Shown: in pieces, positions 58,176 to 64,000 of the stretch
How positions within the stretch are numbered: position 1 is the first letter of the stretch
Layout: each line of letters starts with the position of its first letter
Source: an uncultured Phycisphaerales bacterium
Lineage (GTDB): Bacteria; Planctomycetota; Phycisphaerae; Sedimentisphaerales; Anaerobacaceae
Assembly (NCBI GenBank): GCA_903857265.1
Contig: CAIODZ010000047.1
Location: 1 to 64,000 of the forward strand
DNA: 64,000 nt
Direction of reading: 5' to 3'
Program-made: the position numbers and the translations under genes
Notes under the pieces: generated by a model
Databases searched by the model: none
Told to the model about the DNA's origin: nothing
Seen by the model: the letters and a program-made list of their open reading frames with translations, nothing else

Positions 58176-59054
58176 TCAGCGGCACTCATTCACAAGATTA
58201 AGCAGGTATTGCCCATACCAGTTTTTGGCTAAAGGTTCCGCGAGTTTGGTCAATTGTTTGGCGTCGATAAGGCCGAGGTGAAACGCTATTTCTTCGGGGC
58301 AGGCAATCATCAGTCCTTGTCTTTGCTGGACGGTCTGGACAAAATTTGCGGCCTGAAGCATTGATTCCGGTGTGCCCGTATCGAGCCAGGCGATCCCGCG
58401 TCCCAGCAATTCGACTTTAAGTTTGTTGATTTTAAGATAAGCGTTATTGAGGTCGGTGATTTCGTACTCGCCCCTGGCGGAGGGTTTGATGGTCGCGGCG
58501 ATGTCGCAGACCTGCGAATCGTAGAAGTAAAGACCCACGGCTGCGTAATTGGATTTCGGTTTTTTGGGTTTTTCCTCGATTGATATTACATTGCCGGTTT
58601 TGTCAAACTCAATAACGCCATACCGCTGCGGGTCCCTGACCCAGTAGCCGAATATCGATGCGCCGCCTTCACTGCTGACTGCCTTTTTTAGCGAATCGAC
58701 AAGCCCGTGGCCGTAAAAGATATTATCGCCGAGAATCAAACACGCCGGGCTGCCCGTGAGGAATTTTTTACCGATTATAAACGCCTGGGCGAGTCCTTCT
58801 GGCCTTGGCTGTTCTGCGTATTCGAGCCGGATACCCCACTGTGAGCCGTCGTCGAGAACTTTTTTATACATAGGCAGGTCGGTGGGTGTGCTGATTACGA
58901 GAATCTCTTTTATTCCCGCCAGCATCAGCGTCGTCAGCGGATAATAAATCATCGGCTTATCATATATCGGGATAAGTTGCTTGCTTATGGCCTTTGTTAC
59001 AGGGTGCAGCCGAGTGCCGCTCCCGCCCGCTAAGATTATGCCTTTGTAGCTCAT
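58176..59054 (-). CDS. rfbA: Glucose-1-phosphate thymidylyltransferase
   Basis: First step of dTDP-L-rhamnose synthesis. '[36 protein letters not shown]' is the nucleotidyltransferase signature with its catalytic Arg and Lys. '[11 protein letters not shown]' carries a metal Asp, and '[35 protein letters not shown]' follows. 292 residues, the normal length. It is 38 bases downstream of pheS, without an obvious terminator between, so transcription may run from the translation operon into the rhamnose genes. Confidence 0.97.
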   Translation of the reverse strand: MSYKGIILAGGSGTRLHPVTKAISKQLIPIYDKPMIYYPLTTLMLAGIKEILVISTPTDLPMYKKVLDDGSQWGIRLEYAEQPRPEGLAQAFIIGKKFLTGSPACLILGDNIFYGHGLVDSLKKAVSSEGGASIFGYWVRDPQRYGVIEFDKTGNVISIEEKPKKPKSNYAAVGLYFYDSQVCDIAATIKPSARGEYEITDLNNAYLKINKLKVELLGRGIAWLDTGTPESMLQAANFVQTVQQRQGLMIACPEEIAFHLGLIDAKQLTKLAEPLAKNWYGQYLLNLVNECR

Positions 59055-59092
59055 ATTATTACCTCCGCTTCAATGCCAATCTGTCGCCGAAA

Positions 59093-60085
59093 TCAGAATT
59101 GCTGCAGGAACCTGAGGTCGTTTTCGTAAAATAACCTGATATCGGTGATGCCGTATTTTCTCATAGCCAGCCGTTCGATGCCGAAGCCGAAAGCCCAGCC
59201 GGTATATTTTTCGCTGTCTATGCCCACGGCGTCAAAAACATTCGGGTCAACCATACCGCAGCCGCCCATCTCGACCCAGACCTCTTTGCCCGTCTTATCG
59301 ACTAAGAGCAAATCTACTTCTGCACTTGGCTCAGTGAACGGGAAAAAGCTCGGGCGAAAACGCCATTTTACGTCCTTGCCTAAGAAAACCTTTATGAACT
59401 GGTCGATTGTGGTTTTCATATCGACCATAGTAACACCCTCATCGACGACGAGCGCTTCAAGCTGGTGAAACATAAACATATGCGTCGCGTCAACTGTGTC
59501 GGGCCTGTAAACCCGGCCCGGCGCAACGACGCGAATAGGGGGCTTTTGCTTTTCCATCACGCGAATCTGGATTGTCGAGGTCTGACTCCGCAAAAGGGTT
59601 TGGTCATCGACGTAAAAGTTATCTAAGGGGTCGCGTGCCGGATGCTCCGCTGGGATATTGAGTGCGACGAAATTGTGCCATTCATCCTCGACCTCAGGCC
59701 CGTATGCGACCGAAAAACCCATCCGGGCGAAAATCTCAAGAAGCTCATTTGAGGTCTGATTGATAACGTGTCTTTTGCCGATTCGCGGATGTATCCCGGG
59801 CAGGGTAACGTCAATCAACTGCCTGCTTTTGGAACGCTGGGTCTGGGTGATTTTTTCTTTGAGTTGCTCGAATGCGGCGGTTACCTCGTTTTTGATTTTA
59901 TTGGCCAGTTGGCCTGCCGCGGGTCTTTGCTCGGCTGATACTTTTCCGATTTGTGTAAGTATCTGGGTAACAAGGCCTTTTCTGCTGAGGTATTTTATGC
60001 GGAATTGCTCCAGCGACGCGCTATCGGCGACAGCTTTTAGCTCTTCAAGAGCATCCTTACCGATTTTGGCGAATTGCTCAAGCAT
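59093..60085 (-). CDS. pheS: Phenylalanyl-tRNA synthetase alpha subunit
   Basis: Class II synthetase subunit forming an alpha2-beta2 enzyme with PheT. The N-terminal coiled coil ('LEEKITQTQRS' region) precedes motif 1 ('HVINQTSNELLEIFARMGF'), motif 2 ('IRVVAPGRVYRPDTVDATHMFMFHQLEAL') and motif 3 ('GWAFGFGIERLAMRKYGI'). 330 residues. Fifth gene of thrS-infC-rpmI-rplT-pheS. pheT, which usually follows, is not next; rfbA is, so the beta subunit gene must be elsewhere. Confidence 0.97.
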   Translation of the reverse strand: MLEQFAKIGKDALEELKAVADSASLEQFRIKYLSRKGLVTQILTQIGKVSAEQRPAAGQLANKIKNEVTAAFEQLKEKITQTQRSKSRQLIDVTLPGIHPRIGKRHVINQTSNELLEIFARMGFSVAYGPEVEDEWHNFVALNIPAEHPARDPLDNFYVDDQTLLRSQTSTIQIRVMEKQKPPIRVVAPGRVYRPDTVDATHMFMFHQLEALVVDEGVTMVDMKTTIDQFIKVFLGKDVKWRFRPSFFPFTEPSAEVDLLLVDKTGKEVWVEMGGCGMVDPNVFDAVGIDSEKYTGWAFGFGIERLAMRKYGITDIRLFYENDLRFLQQF

Positions 60086-60100
60086 CCCCTGTCCTGAAAC

Positions 60101-60127
60101 TGGATTCCCGTTTTTCGCGGAAATAGC
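60101..60127 (-). repeat. Degenerate REP-like hairpin in the pheS-rplT spacer
   Basis: CTGGATTCCCGTTTTTCGCGGAAATAG resembles the unit at 45207 (ATTCCCGCGG..CGGGAAT). It is followed by CTCCCGC...GCGGGAG, another small inverted repeat. The 70-base spacer holds nothing else obvious. Confidence 0.5.
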
Positions 60128-60155
60128 TCCCGCCTATGTAGCGGGAGTTAAACTC

Positions 60156-60512
60156 TTATATTTTCGCCGGTTTTGCCGCCGCGACGATTGCATCGAACGC
60201 AACCGGGTCGGCTATCGCTATTTCACTTAGCATCTTGCGGTTCAGGGTGATATTGGCTTTTTTGAGTCCGTTGACAAGCCGGCTGTACATGATGCCCCGC
60301 TGCTGGCAGGCGGCGGTCAAACGTGTAATCCACAGCATCCTGAAATCACGCTTGCGAAGCTTACGCCCAAAACGCGAATAAACTCCCGCACGAACAATCG
60401 CTTCCTTCGCGGCACGATAAAGATGACCGGCGGAACTGCGATGACCCGATGCCGCCTTTAATACTCTTTTGTGTGCCTGGCGTCTTGCTGCGCCTTTTCT
60501 AATTCTTGGCAT
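60156..60512 (-). CDS. rplT: Ribosomal protein L20
   Basis: Large-subunit assembly protein that also represses its own operon in other bacteria. 'RKGAARRQAHKRVLKAASGHRSSAGHLYRAAKEAI' and 'RDFRMLWITRLTAACQQRGIMYSRLVNGLKKANI' are unmistakable. 118 residues, standard. Fourth gene of the operon, separated from rpmI by a spacer with a REP-like palindrome. Confidence 0.98.
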   Translation of the reverse strand: MPRIRKGAARRQAHKRVLKAASGHRSSAGHLYRAAKEAIVRAGVYSRFGRKLRKRDFRMLWITRLTAACQQRGIMYSRLVNGLKKANITLNRKMLSEIAIADPVAFDAIVAAAKPAKI

Positions 60513-60556
60513 AATTTACCTTTCTAACTCCCCCAACAAATTGAGGGCTAAACGTC

Positions 60557-60574
60557 GGCGGGGCAAGCCCCGCC
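60557..60574. repeat. Palindrome GGCGGGGC-AA-GCCCCGCC (dispersed repeat)
   Basis: A perfect 8-2-8 inverted repeat followed by CTACAAA, between rpmI and rplT. It matches the 'GTAGGGCGGGGCTTGCCCCGCC' type, with a degenerate copy at 39591. It could also slow readthrough from rpmI to rplT. Confidence 0.6.
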
Positions 60575-60590
60575 CTACAAACCAAACAAA

Positions 60591-60785
60591 CTATTTGCCG
60601 GACATCGCCTTGATCATCTTGGCGTAAACCCCGGTCATAATAGCGGGGCCGGCTATCCTTTTTCGCTTCTTGGCGTTCTTGCTGTTCATTAAATGGTTGC
60701 CCGAGGGGTGCTTGTATCGCAGTTTCCCTGAGGCGGTAACCTTGAATCTCTTCTTTATTCCCTTATGGGTCTTCATCTTTGGCAT
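60591..60785 (-). CDS. rpmI: Ribosomal protein L35
   Basis: A 64-residue basic protein of the large subunit. 'PKMKTHKGIKKRFKVTASGKLRYKHPSGNHLM' is the standard family beginning, and 'NSKNAKKRKR' follows. Located between infC and rplT, the conserved order. Confidence 0.97.
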   Translation of the reverse strand: MPKMKTHKGIKKRFKVTASGKLRYKHPSGNHLMNSKNAKKRKRIAGPAIMTGVYAKMIKAMSGK

Positions 60786-60846
60786 CGTTCGCTACCCTGA
60801 AAAAAGTCCGTTAAACCGGGCACATAACAGCACTACCCGGCACTAA

Positions 60847-60916
60847 GTTCAACCCGTGAGATAAAATGCGGGAGATAACATATCGATACATCGATTTGCT
60901 ATCTCACGGGTTAAAC
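60847..60916 (-). promoter_or_regulatory. Long hairpin leader between infC and rpmI
   Basis: GTTCAACCCGTGAGATA pairs with TATCTCACGGGTTAAAC (one mismatch in 17), enclosing a loop that itself holds ATCGAT-AC-ATCGAT. It lies in the 210-base gap between infC and rpmI, where L20-controlled leaders occur in other bacteria. A run of T's does not follow, so a regulatory structure is favoured over a terminator. Confidence 0.55.
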
Positions 60917-60995
60917 AGGGAAGAATACACTATTTGCCCGCCCGGGTCAACAGCGATTTCGGGATTATACGGAAAAAACGACTATTTCGGGTGTA

Positions 60996-61514
60996 TTACT
61001 TTGGCGCAATCACCATGGTCATTCGCTTACCCATCATCTCGCCGGAGCGGTCCACCTTGGCTACGTCGCTCAGGGTCTCGACTATGCCGTTAAGAACCTC
61101 TTTGCCTTTGTCCTGATGGAGCATCTGGCGGCCGCGGAAGATAAGCGTAAACTGAACCTTGTGCCCTTTTTCGATAAACTCGCGTGCGTGCTTGACCTTT
61201 ACCTCAATATCGTGGGTATCTGTCTCGGGCCGCAGCCGGACTTCTTTGAGTGAGCCGGCATGATGGGTTTTTTTGCGTGCCTCGCGGATTTTGCGTTTTT
61301 GCTCATAGACCCACTTGCCGTAATCCATTATCCGGCATACCGGCGGGTCGCTGGTCGGCGATACCTCGACGAGGTCCAGATTGGCCTCGCGGGACTTTTC
61401 CAAGGCGAAAAGCCGCTCAACTATACCGACCTGATTGTTTTCTGCATCGACGAGCCGAACCTTATCTGCTCGTATCCCCCCATTTATCCTCAAACCCTTA
61501 ACTTTTATTATCAC
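60996..61514 (-). CDS. infC: Translation initiation factor IF-3
   Basis: Binds the 30S subunit and checks the start codon/initiator tRNA. 'GLRINGGIRADKVRLVDAENNQVGI' is the N-terminal domain, 'DLVEVSPTSDPPVCRIMDYGKWVYEQKRK' the domain joint, and 'KEVRLRPETDTHDIEVKVKHAREFIEKGHKVQ' the C-terminal domain. 172 residues. It starts at GTG, with AAAGG 9 bases upstream. Other bacteria often use ATT or ATC here; GTG fits the ribosome site best. Second gene of the operon. Confidence 0.96.
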   Translation of the reverse strand: MIIKVKGLRINGGIRADKVRLVDAENNQVGIVERLFALEKSREANLDLVEVSPTSDPPVCRIMDYGKWVYEQKRKIREARKKTHHAGSLKEVRLRPETDTHDIEVKVKHAREFIEKGHKVQFTLIFRGRQMLHQDKGKEVLNGIVETLSDVAKVDRSGEMMGKRMTMVIAPK

Positions 61515-61577
61515 TCACTATCACCTTTCCAAAAACTATAAATATGGTTGCCTGTCAAAACTTTCAAACCTGTAGGC

Positions 61578-63494
61578 CTACAAGGCCAGCTCTACCTGCT
61601 TATCGGCAATTTTATTTGAGGCGATTGCCGCAAATTCATCTACTTTCAGCGCCTTTGTCTGCTCCTGACCGCGAATCCTGACGTTTACGGAATCCGACTG
61701 CGATTCCTTGGGCCCGACCACGAGCATATATGGGGGCTTGTCGCCGTGCGTTCGGGCGATTTTTGCCCCGATTTTCTCATCGGTCAAATCGCAGGAGACA
61801 CGCAACCCCTGCGCCTTTAGCCGAGTTTCGACCGCTTTGGCGTAGTCGTTAGTCTTTTCGCTTATGGGCAGTATTATCACCTGCTGCGGCGCAAGCCACA
61901 AGGGCATATCGCCCGCGTAATGCTCGATGAGAATCCCGATAAACCGCTCGAATGAGCCAAGCACCGCGCGGTGAATCATAACGGGCGTCTTCTCGGTATT
62001 GTCTTTATCGGTAAAGACAAGCTCGAACCGCTGGGGCATCGAGAAATCGAGCTGGATAGTACCAAGCTGCCAGGAGCGTTTGAGCGAATCCTCGATATGG
62101 AAGTCGATTTTGGGGCCATAGAAGGCGCCGTCGCCCTCGTTGACCTTGTAATCGATATTCTTGTGCTTAAGGGCATTGATGAGGGCGTTGGTGGCGGTTT
62201 CCCATATTTCATCGGAGCCGATGTGGTTTTCGGGTTTGGTGGATAGCTCGATGTGGAAATCCTTGAAGCCGAATGCCCGATATATCTCGAAGGTCAATTC
62301 GATAACGCCGATGATTTCCGCCTCAATCTGGTCGGGGGTGCAGAAGATATGTGCGTCGTCCTGGGTAAATTGACGCACCCTGAAAAGTCCGTGTATTACG
62401 CCGCTTGCCTCGTGGCGGTGAACAAGCCCAAGTTCCGCGACCCGCAGCGGGAATTCGCGGTAGGAATGTTTGCGAGTTTGATAAACCAAGCAGCCGCCCG
62501 GGCAGTTCATCGGCTTTATCGCGTAGTCGGCGTCGTCGAAGCGGGTGAAATACATATTCTCTTTATAATGGTCCCAGTGGCCGCTCCTGTGCCATAACTC
62601 TTTGTTAAGAATAATGGGCGTTTTGATTTCCTCGTAGCCAAATCGCTTGTGAACGCCCCGCCAGAAATCGACTATCGAATTCCAGATAATCATCCCCTTT
62701 GGATGCATAAACGCGAAACCAGGGCCTGCGTCATTAAAGCTGAACAAATCTAACTGCCTGCCTATAACGCGGTGGTCGCGTTTTTTCGCTTCTTCGAGAC
62801 GGGTAAGATATTCGTCAAGCTCTTTGCGGTTTCGCCAAGCAGTTCCATAGACCCTTTGAAGCATCTTCTGTGTCGCGTCGCCGTGCCAGTAAGCCCCGGC
62901 TACCGACATAATTTTGAATGCGCCCGCTTTGCCCGCGCTTGGGATATGCGGCCCGCGGCAAAGGTCTTCAAAGCCGTCGCCGGATGAGTAAAAACTGAGT
63001 ATGTCGCCGGTGGCGCGGTTGACGTTGTCGGTTTTGTATTTTTCGCCGCCTAATTTGGCAATCGCCTCGGCGCGGGTCATTTCTTTCCTTATGAAGGGCT
63101 TGTCTGCCTTGACGATTTCCCCCATCTTCTCCTCGATGCGTTCGAAATCGCCCGGGCGAATCGGCTCATCGAGGTCAATATCGTAATAAAACCCGTTGTC
63201 AACGGTCGGCCCGTAAACGAGTTTTGTTTGGGGCCAGAGCAGGCAAATCGCCTCAGCCATAATATGCGCACAACTATGGCGCATTATTTCAAGGCCTTCG
63301 GTGTCTTTGGAGGTGATGATTTGGATGCTCACATCCCCGTTTATCGGGGCCGACAGGTCAACGAGGTTGCCGTTGACTTTGGCCGCTATGGCTGCCTTCG
63401 CCAGTCCTGCGCCGATTTTTTCCGCTACCTGCTTTCCCGTGATACCGTCATTGGTCTCTATAATCGCGCCATCCGGCAGTTTAATCCTCGCCAT
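61578..63494 (-). CDS. thrS: Threonyl-tRNA synthetase
   Basis: Class II synthetase of 638 residues. It has an N-terminal TGS domain (~1-60), an editing domain with 'MRHSCAHIMAEAI' (HxxxH), and a catalytic core with motif 2 'LVHRHEASGVIHGLFRVRQFTQDDAHIFC', zinc Cys in 'MNCPGGCLVYQ' and motif 3 'VMIHRAVLGSFERFIGILIEHY'. A C-terminal anticodon domain follows ('PISEKTNDYAKAVE'). First gene of the operon, with a good promoter upstream. Confidence 0.98.
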   Translation of the reverse strand: MARIKLPDGAIIETNDGITGKQVAEKIGAGLAKAAIAAKVNGNLVDLSAPINGDVSIQIITSKDTEGLEIMRHSCAHIMAEAICLLWPQTKLVYGPTVDNGFYYDIDLDEPIRPGDFERIEEKMGEIVKADKPFIRKEMTRAEAIAKLGGEKYKTDNVNRATGDILSFYSSGDGFEDLCRGPHIPSAGKAGAFKIMSVAGAYWHGDATQKMLQRVYGTAWRNRKELDEYLTRLEEAKKRDHRVIGRQLDLFSFNDAGPGFAFMHPKGMIIWNSIVDFWRGVHKRFGYEEIKTPIILNKELWHRSGHWDHYKENMYFTRFDDADYAIKPMNCPGGCLVYQTRKHSYREFPLRVAELGLVHRHEASGVIHGLFRVRQFTQDDAHIFCTPDQIEAEIIGVIELTFEIYRAFGFKDFHIELSTKPENHIGSDEIWETATNALINALKHKNIDYKVNEGDGAFYGPKIDFHIEDSLKRSWQLGTIQLDFSMPQRFELVFTDKDNTEKTPVMIHRAVLGSFERFIGILIEHYAGDMPLWLAPQQVIILPISEKTNDYAKAVETRLKAQGLRVSCDLTDEKIGAKIARTHGDKPPYMLVVGPKESQSDSVNVRIRGQEQTKALKVDEFAAIASNKIADKQVELAL

Positions 63495-63509
63495 TTGTCA
63501 ATCCGATAA

Positions 63510-64000
<491 letters not shown>

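Overview
The window looks like a chromosomal segment of a Gram-negative, free-living bacterium. The most likely group is Planctomycetota, class Phycisphaerae. This rests on inference: lipid A genes (lpxD, lpxI) imply an outer membrane, LepB carries a large insertion with a zinc-ribbon-like CxxC pair, a BlaR1-type M56 peptidase is fused to a glycoside hydrolase, and short repeat cassettes are scattered through gene ends and linkers. No rRNA, tRNA, CRISPR array or intact insertion sequence was seen. GC content looks moderate, with one visibly AT-rich block.

Layout. 1-3.3 kb: the 3' part of parB, a secreted alanine/proline-rich protein and lepB. 3.3-9.5 kb (minus): gpmI, mutL and a BtuF-BtuC-BtuD-type iron/cobalamin ABC importer, tightly coupled. 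9.6-26.3 kb (plus): a long surface-glycan gene run with two small-membrane-anchor or soluble glycosyltransferase types, three large GT-C/YfhO-like membrane proteins, a methyltransferase-GT2 fusion, a polysaccharide deacetylase, two AsnB-type amidotransferases and more methyltransferases. 26.3-34.1 kb (minus): a more AT-rich glycan cassette with a flippase, FkbM methyltransferases, GT2, GT9, a GT-A-like transferase and a UDP-glucuronate decarboxylase. It is bounded by a decayed flippase fragment and a Rho-independent terminator. 34.7-39.5 kb (minus): glyA-like SHMT, rseP and dxr. 39.7-41.6 kb: a membrane protein. 41.6-44.4 kb (minus): a BlaI-type repressor followed by an M56 peptidase with a GH10 xylanase ectodomain, behind a promoter whose spacer is filled by a 7-2-7 palindrome. 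44.4-45.9 kb (minus): HNH endonuclease, cold-shock protein, HU. 46.4-48.4 kb (plus): lpxD-lpxI. 48.4-55.7 kb: a second glycan cluster, including a second UDP-glucuronate decarboxylase. 55.7-59.1 kb (minus): rfbB, rfbD, rfbC, rfbA for dTDP-L-rhamnose. 59.1-63.5 kb (minus): pheS, rplT, rpmI, infC, thrS, the classical translation operon. 63.7 kb to the end: the start of gltX on the plus strand.

Most of the window is devoted to the cell envelope. LpxD and LpxI make lipid A precursors. The rfb genes supply dTDP-rhamnose and the two UXS enzymes supply UDP-xylose. Many GT2, GT4, GT9 and GT-C proteins, a flippase and decorating enzymes (methyl, acetyl, amide, deacetyl) would build and export heteropolysaccharide. 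The most novel-looking system is the BlaI / M56-GH10 pair. It resembles the beta-lactam sensor BlaR1-BlaI with the penicillin-binding sensor replaced by a xylanase domain, which suggests a membrane receptor that senses or processes xylan and relieves repression by proteolysis.
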